64,000 nucleotides of DNA from Winogradskyella endarachnes. GTDB lineage: Bacteria; Bacteroidota; Bacteroidia; Flavobacteriales; Flavobacteriaceae. The stretch covers positions 682,001 through 746,000 of the forward strand of contig NZ_WOWS01000002.1 of the NCBI RefSeq assembly GCF_009741275.1, written 5' to 3'. This document shows, piece by piece, positions 24,953 to 34,153 of the stretch (within the stretch, counting starts at the first letter, position 1; each line of letters starts with the position of its first letter). A program made the position numbers and the translations under genes. The notes below the pieces were generated by a model. That model was not told the origin of the DNA. It saw nothing but the letters and a program-made list of their open reading frames with translations, and searched no databases.

Positions 24953-26422
24953 TTAAAGTTGCTCTAAAAACTGTTCTGCGTTATTAAAATGATTTTCTAA
25001 AGTCTCTTTTTTCATTTTGTCTAAATTGCCCAAAAGCATGCCTAGTCTTGGATTGCCAGCAAAAAAATCGCGATGCTTATCCATAAACGTCCAGAACAAA
25101 CCATCCCAAGTGTCTTGCCAATCGCCTTTAGCATAGTTGCTCATTTTCATTATATAGTTACTGCTACTGATGTATGGTTTTGTGGACATTAAACCACCAT
25201 CAGCAAACAAACTCATGCCATACACATTTGGTACCATAACCCAATCGTAGGCGTCAATAAACAATTCCATAAACCATTGGTAAACCTCGTCTGGATGAAA
25301 TTCGCACAACACCATAAAGTTGCCGAGTAGCATTAAACGCTCTATATGATGTGCGTAGCCTGTTTTTAATACTTTTTTAATAACATCGTCAATGGGTTTA
25401 ATGCCTGTGTTGCCATCGTAGAAAGATGCTGGAATTTTCCTGTTGAAATTCCAAAAGTTTTTTGTGCGTTCTTCCGTGCCTTTTACTTCGTAAACACCTC
25501 TAATAAATTCGCGCCAACCTAATATTTGTCGTACAAAACCTTCTAATGAATTTAAGGGAACGTCGTTAGATTTTGCATAATCGATAGCTTTTTCGATAAC
25601 ATCTAAAGGTTGAAGTAATCCAACATTAATAAGAGGTGAGAGGATGCTATGATTTAAGAAATGTTCTTCCTTAACAATGGCATCTTCATAAGGTCCAAAC
25701 TCATGAAAACGTTGCTCAAAAAACTGGTTCAACCATTCTTCTGAAGATTTAAAATCTACAGGATAAATTACAAAATCATTGAGTTCGCCATAATGCTCAC
25801 TAAAATTAGCGTTGACATAAGTTTCGGCTTCCTTATGATAATCGGTTTTATCTGGAAAATGAATATGTGGTGGTGTTTTATCTTTTGGATATTTCTTTCG
25901 GTTATCAGCATCATAAGTCAGTTTGCCGCCTTCTGGCTCACTATTTACCATTAAAATATCACGTGTTTTACGTTGCTGCTTGTAAAATGAGGTTTGAAAG
26001 AATTTCTTTTTTGTGGGTTTAAAGAATGAACTTAACTCTGCTTTTGTATTTATGAACAGAGGATTTTCATACCATTCAATTTCTATTCCTTTTGAAGCCG
26101 AATTAATATGTTTTTGAAGCCAATTATCTGTTGGGTCAATGATATGAAATTTTTCAATGCCATCTTCAATAAGTTTTGGTATCAGTTGTCTAACATCAGA
26201 TTGTTTTGTGGTGGCTTCGATATAATTTACGGTTTTATTTTGGGTTTTGAGATAATCCGCATAGGCTTTCATGGAAGCTCTATGAAAGGCAATTTTTTGC
26301 TTGTGAAACTTATATTGCTTAAAGAATAAGAACTCTTCAATTACATAAATATCAGTATCTACTTTAAGAATTGGTGCATCCTTAAATAATTGATGTGGGA
26401 ATATGAATATGGCTTCTTTCAA
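24953..26422 (-). CDS. Iron-sulfur-type bacterial photolyase homologue lacking the cluster cysteines
   Basis: 489 aa, DPRP/FeS-BCP family as shown by IFPHQLF at the start, LGWREFIRGVY, AHHIERLMLLGNF, and the FAD-loop segment WVMVPNVYGMSLFADGG with TKPYISSSNYI. In Agrobacterium PhrB four Cys hold a 4Fe-4S cluster, one near the AHHI helix and three after the NYI segment. Here the only Cys in the protein is Cys373; the equivalent stretches read GNTGIKPIDD and YAKGDWQDTWDG. So no cluster is expected. Members of this family repair (6-4) photoproducts; whether this one does is open. Start assigned at ATG 26422. Confidence 0.88.
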   Translation of the reverse strand: MKEAIFIFPHQLFKDAPILKVDTDIYVIEEFLFFKQYKFHKQKIAFHRASMKAYADYLKTQNKTVNYIEATTKQSDVRQLIPKLIEDGIEKFHIIDPTDNWLQKHINSASKGIEIEWYENPLFINTKAELSSFFKPTKKKFFQTSFYKQQRKTRDILMVNSEPEGGKLTYDADNRKKYPKDKTPPHIHFPDKTDYHKEAETYVNANFSEHYGELNDFVIYPVDFKSSEEWLNQFFEQRFHEFGPYEDAIVKEEHFLNHSILSPLINVGLLQPLDVIEKAIDYAKSNDVPLNSLEGFVRQILGWREFIRGVYEVKGTEERTKNFWNFNRKIPASFYDGNTGIKPIDDVIKKVLKTGYAHHIERLMLLGNFMVLCEFHPDEVYQWFMELFIDAYDWVMVPNVYGMSLFADGGLMSTKPYISSSNYIMKMSNYAKGDWQDTWDGLFWTFMDKHRDFFAGNPRLGMLLGNLDKMKKETLENHFNNAEQFLEQL

Positions 26423-26469
26423 TTTTTTCTTTTTTGTTTTTAATCCTGCTATGATTTAAGCATATTTTA

Positions 26470-26547
26470 GTTATGGTTGGTTTTGAATATATTGCATCTC
26501 AATACTATTTTTCATTCTTCAAAATCACTCGATGTGACGTTTCGTTC
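26470..26547. repeat. Repeat-like intergenic segment
   Basis: The 125-bp gap between two photolyase genes holds CATCTCAATACTATTTTTCA and ACTCGATGTGACGTTTCG. They resemble the CGTCACATCGAG...-type sequences dispersed between genes in many Bacteroidota. No coding capacity seen; dispersal not tested. Confidence 0.4.
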
Positions 26548-27855
26548 TCAGAACAATGTTGGTTGCAACCAAAGATTTCTAAATTTTCTATTGGCATCAT
26601 AGCGTTCCGCTTGTAATTCAACATTAAACTTTCTATCTCTTGGGTCGTTACCAACACCAGCCACGTACATCCAATTGCCATAATTGCTGTGCACGTCGTA
26701 ATCTATGAGTAAAGACTCAAAATAGGCAGCACCAATACGCCAATCTAGTTCTAATGATTTGGCAAAATATGAGGCCACATTTTGGCGTCCTCTGTTGCTC
26801 ATCCAACCGGTTTCTTTAAGTTCAATCATATTAGCGTTTACAAATTCAGATGTAGTTTCGCCATTAATCCATTGTTGTATCTGAGTTTGGTTTATAAACC
26901 AATCGTAATCCTTTTGAAGTATGCCTTCTAACTTGAAGATTTGGTTGCCATGTTTTAAGGACACGTATTTGAAATAATCGCGCCAAATGAGTTCAAAAAT
27001 GAGCCAATAGGTGGATTGATTTTTGAAGAATTCGTTTTCAAAATTTTTCACTTGCCAATAAATTGTTCTGGCAGAGATGCAACCATTTGCCAACCAAGGT
27101 GAAAACTTAGAGCTGTAATCCGTACCAACTAATCCGTTTCTCGTTTTTTTATAAAACCCTAACTTTTTAGTGTTAAAAAAATAATCTATGAGGCGTTTGT
27201 TAGCTTCCGTTTCGCCACCTTTAAAAGGAAAAGCCGAATGTGGATGGGTTTCAAAATCTTCAAAGCCTAAATCGTGAAGTGTTGGAATTTTAGTGTTGTT
27301 GGTAATGCGATTACTTTCAGGATATGTTTTAGGTTGTAATTCTGGTCGAATGGTAACATTCTTTTCTAGTTTCTTTCTAAAATTAGTAAAGACTTGTGAT
27401 GTTTGTTCAATTTTAAAATTAAGGTCTTCTGGATGGAATAAAAACTGATTGTAAACTGCATACCAGTTAATAGAATTTAATTTTGATTGAACAGCATGTT
27501 CAGTTTCTAATTCTTCAGACGTCCATTCTTTTTGAAAAAATATTGAATTGACATTATAGGTTTTGCAAAGTTCTGGAATTACTACTTCTGGCTGTTGATG
27601 AAAAACCAATAAATCAATGTTTAAATTTTTGAGTTGCTTTTTTAAATCTTGTACAGATTCAATTAAAAACTTAGCTCTAAATTTTGCTGTCTTTTTAAAC
27701 TCAAATTTGTCAATTGTAAAGTGATTGGGATTAAAACAATAGACGGCAATTATTGGATTACCGTCTTTTTGAGCTTCGTATAAAACGGCATTGTCCATGG
27801 TTCTTAAATCGTTTCTAAACCATATTAAATTATTATTGTTTTCTGTTTTTTGCAT
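26548..27855 (-). CDS. Cryptochrome DASH
   Basis: 435 aa. Starts [18 protein letters not shown]. The FAD domain carries [35 protein letters not shown], and the DASH signature [17 protein letters not shown], with [20 protein letters not shown] and [13 protein letters not shown]. Cry-DASH proteins bind FAD and a folate antenna and repair CPDs in single-stranded DNA, sometimes with signalling roles. Its first 31 nt overlap the DUF2256 gene in another frame. Confidence 0.93.
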   Translation of the reverse strand: MQKTENNNNLIWFRNDLRTMDNAVLYEAQKDGNPIIAVYCFNPNHFTIDKFEFKKTAKFRAKFLIESVQDLKKQLKNLNIDLLVFHQQPEVVIPELCKTYNVNSIFFQKEWTSEELETEHAVQSKLNSINWYAVYNQFLFHPEDLNFKIEQTSQVFTNFRKKLEKNVTIRPELQPKTYPESNRITNNTKIPTLHDLGFEDFETHPHSAFPFKGGETEANKRLIDYFFNTKKLGFYKKTRNGLVGTDYSSKFSPWLANGCISARTIYWQVKNFENEFFKNQSTYWLIFELIWRDYFKYVSLKHGNQIFKLEGILQKDYDWFINQTQIQQWINGETTSEFVNANMIELKETGWMSNRGRQNVASYFAKSLELDWRIGAAYFESLLIDYDVHSNYGNWMYVAGVGNDPRDRKFNVELQAERYDANRKFRNLWLQPTLF

Positions 27856-27974
27856 TTATTGCTACAATATTTAACGTATTCCCAATCGCGTTCCCATTTT
27901 TTGCGCCATGTAAAAGGACGATTACAAACAGGACATTGTTTTGAAGGCAGATTTTCCTTTTTTACGCCTTTCAT
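27825..27974 (-). CDS. DUF2256 zinc-ribbon-like small protein
   Basis: 49 aa: a Lys-rich start, then the family core [19 protein letters not shown] and YCSNKCKK. The CxxC...CxxxC set suggests one bound zinc. It overlaps the upstream SDR/DUF2867 gene by 4 nt (ATGA) and runs 31 nt into the cry-DASH gene. DUF2256 genes commonly travel with photolyases. Function unknown. Confidence 0.93.
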   Translation of the reverse strand: MKGVKKENLPSKQCPVCNRPFTWRKKWERDWEYVKYCSNKCKKQKTIII

Positions 27975-29389
27975 TTTTTTACCAAAGCGTTAATCATACC
28001 ATTAAAAACAAAAGCATGAAACGGTAAAACAGCATACCAATATAAGCGTCCCCAAATGCCTTTAGGTCTAAAAACCGCACGTTGATGTAATTGGTCTTTT
28101 ACAATTTTAAATTCTAACCAAGCTTCGCCAGGTAAACGCATTTCTGCGAAAAGCAACAATCGTTTTTCTTCTTTATTAGCATATAACACGCGCCAAAAAT
28201 CTAGTGCGTCTCCAGCTTCTAAATACGTGTCGCTTGTTCGGCCACGTCTTAAACCAACACCACCAAAAAGCTTGTCCATATAGCCTCTTAGTTTCCATAA
28301 ACCATTGAAACTGTACCATCCATTTCTGCCACCAATAGCCCAAATTTTATTCAGTGTAAATGCTTCGTCTGTTACTTTACGTTGCTTTACATCTTTAAAA
28401 CAGCCGAATTTTGGTAACTCAATATGCTTAGATAATTGGTCTTTAAAGCGTCCGCTACTTACAGCATCTTTCCAACTCGAAATCACAGCATTTTGTTCAA
28501 TTTTCTGAAAAGCTAAATCTACAGCTGTTTTGTAATCCATGGGCTCAATACCAATAATAGTGTTAATGTTGCTTGGTTTGCCAATCACTTCAACCTTCAT
28601 ACTATCTACCAAAGCAGCAGCTAATTTAAACGAGGTTGAGGTTACAAAATATAACCAATATGATGATAGTTTTGGTGTCAGTACAGGTAAAGTAACAATG
28701 TAACGTATTAAGCCTCTTACTTCTGCAAATTGAAGCAACATTTCTTTGTAAGTCAGTACTTCAGGACCAAAAATATCGTAAGACTTATTATAGAGTTCGG
28801 TTTTACCTAATCCACCTGCTAAAAAGTTAAGAACATCACGAATAGCTAAAGGTTGTGTTTTGGTATTTAGCCACCTTGGTGTAATCATAAAAGGCAATTT
28901 TTCAACGATATCTCTTATAATTTCAAAAGAAGCGCTTCCGCTACCAACAATGATACCTGCTCTAAATGTGGTGAGTGCATAGGCTTTAGACTTTAAAGTG
29001 GTTTCAACCTGTAATCTCGATTTTAAATGTTTAGATAACGATGCATCGTTAACAATGCCACTTAAAAAAAGGACTTGTTTACAGTTGGTTGGTTCAACAA
29101 GGTCTTTAAAATTTTGGGCACATTGTTGTTCTAAATCTTCAAAATCATTAGAACTTGTAGACATGGAATGAATTAAATAATACGCAGCATCTATGTCTTT
29201 AGGAATTTCAGCATCTTTAGGTTTTAAGAAATCTACTTTTATAAAAGAGCATAACGGATGGTCTTCAATTTCATCTGGAATTCGGTTTAAATCACGTACA
29301 CAACAGACTAGTTCGTGCTTATCTTCAAGTAATTGAAGTGCTAGTCTTTTGGCAATGTAACCTGTTGTACCTGTGATTAATATGCGCAT
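27971..29389 (-). CDS. NAD(P)-binding epimerase-like protein with DUF2867 domain
   Basis: 472 aa. N-terminal Rossmann fold with [17 protein letters not shown] and [12 protein letters not shown] (about residues 1-290, extended/atypical SDR). The C-terminal part, from about residue 330, matches DUF2867: [40 protein letters not shown], then GEAWLEFKI and [15 protein letters not shown]. YbjT-type proteins of this kind are regular members of photolyase clusters; no substrate is known. It overlaps the flavin reductase stop by one base and the DUF2256 start by 4 nt. Confidence 0.9.
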   Translation of the reverse strand: MRILITGTTGYIAKRLALQLLEDKHELVCCVRDLNRIPDEIEDHPLCSFIKVDFLKPKDAEIPKDIDAAYYLIHSMSTSSNDFEDLEQQCAQNFKDLVEPTNCKQVLFLSGIVNDASLSKHLKSRLQVETTLKSKAYALTTFRAGIIVGSGSASFEIIRDIVEKLPFMITPRWLNTKTQPLAIRDVLNFLAGGLGKTELYNKSYDIFGPEVLTYKEMLLQFAEVRGLIRYIVTLPVLTPKLSSYWLYFVTSTSFKLAAALVDSMKVEVIGKPSNINTIIGIEPMDYKTAVDLAFQKIEQNAVISSWKDAVSSGRFKDQLSKHIELPKFGCFKDVKQRKVTDEAFTLNKIWAIGGRNGWYSFNGLWKLRGYMDKLFGGVGLRRGRTSDTYLEAGDALDFWRVLYANKEEKRLLLFAEMRLPGEAWLEFKIVKDQLHQRAVFRPKGIWGRLYWYAVLPFHAFVFNGMINALVKK

Positions 29390-30027
29390 TAGCTTTTAGA
29401 GTTTACAAATTCTGGTTTCGGTCTTTGGTACTCAAAACGTGTTTTTAATTCTGGTATAGCATAACCATCTAAACCATTTATAGTTGCCACATTCCCTTTA
29501 GAAAGGTTAACAAAACCATCGTCGTTTAATAAGGTGTCTTGTATGTATAGTTTTTCAATTTTACCAATAACCAAAATAGTATTGTTCGCAGCGATAGGAT
29601 ATTCTTCAACAAATTGCATCGCCAATTGTACAGGTGCATTTTTTACAAAAGGTGCCCAAAATTTATCTTTATATGCTTCCGTTAGTTTTGTGGCATCAAA
29701 TTCTGATATGTGCGAATCGTATTTAGCCGAAGTGTGATGTGCATCTTCTATAATTTCAGAATGAATGTGATTTATAGTGTATTTTCCTGTCTTTTTTAAA
29801 TTTGAGTACGTATTACGCATTACCGTTGTTGGTCTTAAAAAGAAACCCAATAAGGCAGGATTAGAACCTAAATGCGTTACAGAACTAAACACAGCGACAT
29901 TACTAATACCATCCTCACTTTTTGTACCAATGAGATTAGCAGATTTATAGCCAGAACAACTATTAATGAGGTTAATTCGGTATAAATGGTCCATGTTTTC
30001 AAAGTCGTCACTGGTAAATTCTAACAT
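29389..30027 (-). CDS. Flavin reductase family protein (FMN-binding split barrel)
   Basis: 212 aa. Core features of the flavin reductase-like split barrel: NSCSGYKSANLIGTKSEDG, SNVAVFSSVTHLGSNPALLG and a GLDGYAIPELKTRF end. It may supply reduced flavin, relevant because photolyases need FADH-, or act on another flavin-linked substrate. It starts one base after the UbiB-like gene stop and overlaps the next gene by one base. Confidence 0.88.
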   Translation of the reverse strand: MLEFTSDDFENMDHLYRINLINSCSGYKSANLIGTKSEDGISNVAVFSSVTHLGSNPALLGFFLRPTTVMRNTYSNLKKTGKYTINHIHSEIIEDAHHTSAKYDSHISEFDATKLTEAYKDKFWAPFVKNAPVQLAMQFVEEYPIAANNTILVIGKIEKLYIQDTLLNDDGFVNLSKGNVATINGLDGYAIPELKTRFEYQRPKPEFVNSKS

Positions 30028-31338
30028 CTATAGATTTTTAAAATTATTGATTTTAACGTTTTTAGATTTTAAATCGAACATTAAATTATACAGTCCAAAG
30101 AAGGTTCTATTGATGTAAATAAAATGTTTAGAACCTCTATTACCGTTCATGTTTCTAAGCTCTGTACTTTTCGAATAACGTTGTCCCATTTCTGAAATTT
30201 GATTGAAGAATTCAGGATTTGAAAAATCGAATTCTTCAACATGAAATGGTTTTGTAAACAGGCTTAATAACTCATGAAACATAGCGCTAAAGAATTTTAT
30301 TTCTTCATCTGAATCATCTTCTCTTAAAATTTCTAACGCGTATAATTTTTCGGTAAATAACTTCGGATTATCGATGCATTCTTTTTCAGCTAATTCGAAA
30401 TACGGAATGTAGAAATCTTCCGGAATGGTTTTCATACAACCAAAATCTAACGCAATTAAATCGCCAGATGCTGATATTAAGAAATTTCCAGGATGTGGAT
30501 CTGCATGGACCTTTCTTAAATTGTGAATTTGAAACATGTAAAAATCCCAAAGGGCTTGGCCTAACTGATTGGCTAAAACTTGGTCAGTATTATGCATTAC
30601 AAATTCTGAAAGGTGTTCGCCTTTCATATAATCCATAGTAATAATACGTTCAGAGGATAAATCTGAATAATAGTTAGGAAACTTTAAATTAGGAATATGT
30701 TGGCACGCCTCAACAACGGCTTTACTTTGTTCAACTTCTAAGATGTAGTTGGTTTCTTCGGTGAGTTTATTTTCAACCTCTTTGAAATATTTATCAGAAT
30801 CTTTGCCTTTTATATTAAACATTTTAATGGCAATGGGTTTAACCAAAGCTAAGTCTGATGCAATACTTTCCGCAACTCCAGGATATTGGATTTTCACAGC
30901 AAATTTCTTCCCATTCTTCTCTGCAATATGGACTTGGCCAATACTGGCAGCATTAACTGAAGTTGCGTTGAAAGTATCAAATAATTCTTCGGGATGCTTC
31001 CCAAAATATTTTTTAAATGTTTTTATCACTAAAGGTGGCGACAATGGTGGTACCGAAAATTGAGACAACGAAAATTTTTCTACATAAGCCTGTGGCAATA
31101 TGCTTTTTTCCATGCTCAACATTTGGGCTACTTTTAGCGCACTTCCTTTTAATGTTTTTAAGCTATCGTAAATATCTTCTGCGTTATTTTGATTAAGACG
31201 TTCTTTAGCTTCTGCTTCAGACTTAACCATTTTATCGCCATAATACTTTAAGTAGTTTACACCAACTTTTGCACCAGTAGACACCAATTTAGTGGCTCTT
31301 GAAATTTTGGTAATCGGTATGCTATCTATCGTTTTCAT
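30028..31338 (-). CDS. UbiB/AarF/ABC1 family atypical kinase
   Basis: 436 aa. ABC1 features: the KxGQ-type helix is present as KVAQ (Gly to Ala) near residues 68-71; the A-rich loop is NAASIGQVHIA; the invariant Lys is in FAVKIQYPGV; the catalytic loop is VHADPHPGNF, and the Mg motif ALDFGCMK. Members support isoprenoid-quinone or lipid-soluble metabolite biosynthesis, and some carry ATPase activity. In this cluster the target is unknown. Gap to tetR is 5 bp, to the flavin reductase 0. Confidence 0.93.
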   Translation of the reverse strand: MKTIDSIPITKISRATKLVSTGAKVGVNYLKYYGDKMVKSEAEAKERLNQNNAEDIYDSLKTLKGSALKVAQMLSMEKSILPQAYVEKFSLSQFSVPPLSPPLVIKTFKKYFGKHPEELFDTFNATSVNAASIGQVHIAEKNGKKFAVKIQYPGVAESIASDLALVKPIAIKMFNIKGKDSDKYFKEVENKLTEETNYILEVEQSKAVVEACQHIPNLKFPNYYSDLSSERIITMDYMKGEHLSEFVMHNTDQVLANQLGQALWDFYMFQIHNLRKVHADPHPGNFLISASGDLIALDFGCMKTIPEDFYIPYFELAEKECIDNPKLFTEKLYALEILREDDSDEEIKFFSAMFHELLSLFTKPFHVEEFDFSNPEFFNQISEMGQRYSKSTELRNMNGNRGSKHFIYINRTFFGLYNLMFDLKSKNVKINNFKNL

Positions 31339-31343
31339 AAGCT

Positions 31344-32000
31344 CTATTTGGTTTGCATTTTTTCTTTGTATAAAAATTTACCAAAGTCGATAATGCTTTT
31401 TAATGGTGTTGTATCTATTAAATCGAAGCTTGTTTTTAACGATTTTTCTATAAAAATATCGGTCTTTTCAAATGAAGACGATGTGTCGTCCATCCAAAAT
31501 TTTAGTGTGACTAACAATTGAATCCAAGCGGATTCTTTTAAGGCTTTATTCTGAATTTTTTCTAACTTCTCTTGTTTTAAATCAATTGTTTTTATGTCTA
31601 AGTGTGCCACGTAATTAGTGAAACTGTCTTTTAAATGTTTTAAGACTTTTAAAGTTTCTAGTTTGTTATTACTAGATTTTAATGCATGAATCACATAACT
31701 TCTGTTAGCCGTTAAAATCTCAAAGAAGGTGTAATAGAAACTGAGCATTTTGTTTCTGGCATCAAAAGACTGATAATCTTCACTTTTGTCAAGATTAGCA
31801 ATAGTATGGTCAAAAAATACTTGAAATATAGCTTGTTCTAAGGCTTCAAAAGACCCAAAAAATTCATAGAATTTCTGTTCTTCAAAATTATTGTCTTTAG
31901 CAAAAGCATAGACGGATTTTGGCTTATGATTGTGAGTTAAAACATAATCCATGTAAAAATCGATTACGTCCGATTGTTTGATTGCCTTTTTTTTTGCCAT
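31344..32000 (-). CDS. TetR family transcriptional regulator
   Basis: 218 aa, all-helical. The N-terminal helix-turn-helix is KPKSVYAFAKDNNFEEQKFY, followed by the TetR-type FGSFEALEQAIF helix. A ligand-type C-terminal region extends to the end; the ligand is unknown. It is the first gene of a tightly packed operon of seven genes running to the photolyases. Its promoter contains a perfect palindrome (32036-32065), also found upstream of 23359. Autoregulation plus control of the second operon is the simplest reading. Confidence 0.85.
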   Translation of the reverse strand: MAKKKAIKQSDVIDFYMDYVLTHNHKPKSVYAFAKDNNFEEQKFYEFFGSFEALEQAIFQVFFDHTIANLDKSEDYQSFDARNKMLSFYYTFFEILTANRSYVIHALKSSNNKLETLKVLKHLKDSFTNYVAHLDIKTIDLKQEKLEKIQNKALKESAWIQLLVTLKFWMDDTSSSFEKTDIFIEKSLKTSFDLIDTTPLKSIIDFGKFLYKEKMQTK

Positions 32001-32022
32001 GATATCTTCTTTTAGAATGGTG

Positions 32023-32065
32023 TAAAGATAAATAATGTTTAACTATTTTTGTTGTTAGTTAAACA
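32023..32065 (-). promoter_or_regulatory. Operator-like palindrome and promoter of the tetR operon
   Basis: Perfect palindrome TGTTTAACTA (32036-32045), 10 nt, TAGTTAAACA (32056-32065). On the minus strand it is separated by 5 nt from TATCTTTA (32030-32023), a 7-of-8 match to the -7 consensus. Beyond it lies an extra half-site-like TTTAAC. As at 23380-23409 there is no TTG at -33. Confidence 0.72.
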
Positions 32066-32267
32066 AAATTTAACAAGAATTTATTGATTAGCTGTTTTTA
32101 GCTATTATTTTGTGTCCATTAATGATAAGGATTTGATTCATCTGATTAGATGTCTTCTAGTTATATTGAAGAAAGTTAATGGTATTTTAAGTTTTTATTA
32201 ACAAAGACAATATATGTTTAGATGTAATTTTACAAGCAATTCAAACAACCACTAAACACTATAATTT

Positions 32268-33113
32268 ATGAAAAAGTTAGTATTATTTACATTTGCTTTA
32301 ACCTTATTGTTTTCAGTAAATGCACAGATTAAAACACCACAACCCAGTCCTGCTGCTAAACTAGAGCAAGTCGTTGGTTTAACAGATGTAGCTATTGAAT
32401 ACTCTAGACCAGCAATGCGTGGCAGAAAAATATTTGGAAACCTTGTACCTTACGGCAAACTGTGGAGAACTGGTGCTAATAAAAATACTATGGTAACTTT
32501 TAGTGATGCTGTAGAAATTGGAGGAAAAGAATTAAAAGCTGGTTCTTATGCGATTTTTGTAACACCTTCTGCTAAATCTTGGGAAGTCATTTTCTATACG
32601 GATACTAATAATTGGGGAACACCAAAAGAAATAGATGAATCTAAGGTTGCAGCACGAGTTACTGCACAAGTATATCCTATAGAAATTGATATTAAATCAT
32701 TTACAATTTCTATAGATGATATTACTAGCAGCTCTGCTGTAATTGGTATGATGTGGGAGAAAACTTATGTTGGTGTAGAATTTAAAGTACCAACCGATAA
32801 AACCGTTAGTGCTGCAATAGAAAAAGTAATGGCTGGTCCGTCTGCAAATGATTACTATGCTGCTGCAGTATATAATTTAGCTGAAGGAAAAGATATTAAG
32901 CAAGCAAAAGAATGGATTGATAAAGCGATTTCTATGATGAAGGAGCCTCGTTTTTATCAATTACGCAAGCAATCTTTAATTTATGCAGCAGCAGGAGATA
33001 AAAAAGGTGCGATTGAAATTGCTAAAAAATCGTTAGAAGGTTCTAAAAAAGCCGGAAATGCAGATTATATTAAAATGAATGAAGATTCTCTGAAAGAATG
33101 GGGCGCAAAATAA
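32268..33113 (+). CDS. Secreted DUF2911 protein with TPR-like tail
   Basis: 281 aa. Signal peptide MKKLVLFTFALTLLFSVNAQ. DUF2911 domain with VAIEYSRPAMRGRKIFG, YGKLWRTGANKNTMVTF and GSYAIFVTPSAKSWEVIF. The last 90 residues (YNLAEGKDIKQAKEWIDKA to the end) form TPR-like helix pairs. DUF2911 proteins are exported and have no known activity. Transcribed divergently from tetR. A second DUF2911 gene is at 58493-59059. Confidence 0.88.
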   Translation: MKKLVLFTFALTLLFSVNAQIKTPQPSPAAKLEQVVGLTDVAIEYSRPAMRGRKIFGNLVPYGKLWRTGANKNTMVTFSDAVEIGGKELKAGSYAIFVTPSAKSWEVIFYTDTNNWGTPKEIDESKVAARVTAQVYPIEIDIKSFTISIDDITSSSAVIGMMWEKTYVGVEFKVPTDKTVSAAIEKVMAGPSANDYYAAAVYNLAEGKDIKQAKEWIDKAISMMKEPRFYQLRKQSLIYAAAGDKKGAIEIAKKSLEGSKKAGNADYIKMNEDSLKEWGAK

Positions 33114-33145
33114 TACGCTCTACTTAATTTATATTTAGTAATCTG

Positions 33146-33176
33146 AAAAACGCAACTTTATAAGTTGCGTTTTTTT
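33146..33176. terminator. Bidirectional terminator
   Basis: Hairpin AAAAACGCAACTT (33146-33158) and AAGTTGCGTTTTT (33162-33174) with a 3-nt loop. A and T tracts flank both sides, so it can end both the DUF2911 transcript (+) and the oxidoreductase/symporter operon (-), whose last stop is at 33180. Confidence 0.85.
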
Positions 33177-33179
33177 GTT

Positions 33180-34153
33180 TTAATATTCCAATCCAATTAG
33201 CTTTCTGACCTGGTCTAAGGTCTTAATTAATTGCTGACTTTTTTTAAACGTCATTAAATGGCTTTCTTTTTTATCACTTCTTACCAGTTGGTTAAAATGT
33301 TCAATTTCAAAACTATAACCGATGGTATTATAATTGAAATCTTTTTCTTTAGAATTTCCTTTTTTGTCAATTAACGTAACTGAAGATGGCTCGTGAAAAC
33401 GACTATTTATTTTAATAATGCCTTCTTCACAATAAATTATAGCTTCGGTATTAGTTTTCTCTAAAAAAGTGCTTTTTAAATAAGCTTTAGCTTGATTATA
33501 GTGAAAAGTAACATTGCATTTAGAATCTGCTCCAGTAACAAAGAATTCTGCATTAGCCTCAATTGAGTTAGGTACGCCTAAAGCGGAAAGTGCCATAAAA
33601 ATAGGGTAGATGCCAATGTCTAAAAGACTTCCGCCTCCAACGGATTTATCAAATACTCTCGAAGTTTCATCATAGGTTGGATGGAACCCGAAATCCGCTT
33701 CAAGTTTTAAAATTTCTCCAAAATGTTTACGTTGAAGTAGTTCTAAAACATAATTAAAATGTGGAAGAAAATTGGTCCACATGGCTTCCATTAATAATGT
33801 ATTCTTTTCTTTAGATAGTTGAATCATATCTTCAACCTCTTGTAAGTTCATTGCGAATGGTTTTTCGCATAATACAGGTTTTTATGGTTTAAACATAAAG
33901 CCGTATGCGCGTTATGAAAACTGTGTGGTGTAGCAATATAAATGGCATCAATATTATTGTCTGCTATAAGTTCTGCATAGCTGCCATAAGCGACATTTGC
34001 ATGATGCAGTTTTTTAAAGGAGTCTGCTTTTTCAATAGTCCTAGAAGCAATAGCGTAAAAATTACAATTAGGAACTGTGTTTAAATCTGTAGCAAATTTG
34101 GTAGCAATTTTCCCTGCTCCAATAATTCCCCAATTGATGATTTTAGATGTCAT
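33180..34153 (-). pseudogene. Gfo/Idh/MocA family oxidoreductase with a one-base frameshift
   Basis: Restored length 324 aa, normal for the family. N-terminal part (34153 to the shift) has IINWGIIGAGKIATKF and AIYIATPHSFHNAHTALCL; the rest (33851 to 33180) has MNLQEVEDMIQLSKEKNTLL, GGGSLLDIGIYPI and FEIEHFNQLV. The frame is lost in a run of five T at 33879-33883: six would restore ALCLNHKKPVLCEKPFAMNL, including the catalytic EKP. So it is either a recent pseudogene or a homopolymer sequencing error. Family members are NAD(P)-dependent sugar or scyllo-inositol-type dehydrogenases. The start (34153) overlaps the symporter stop by one base. Confidence 0.85.
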
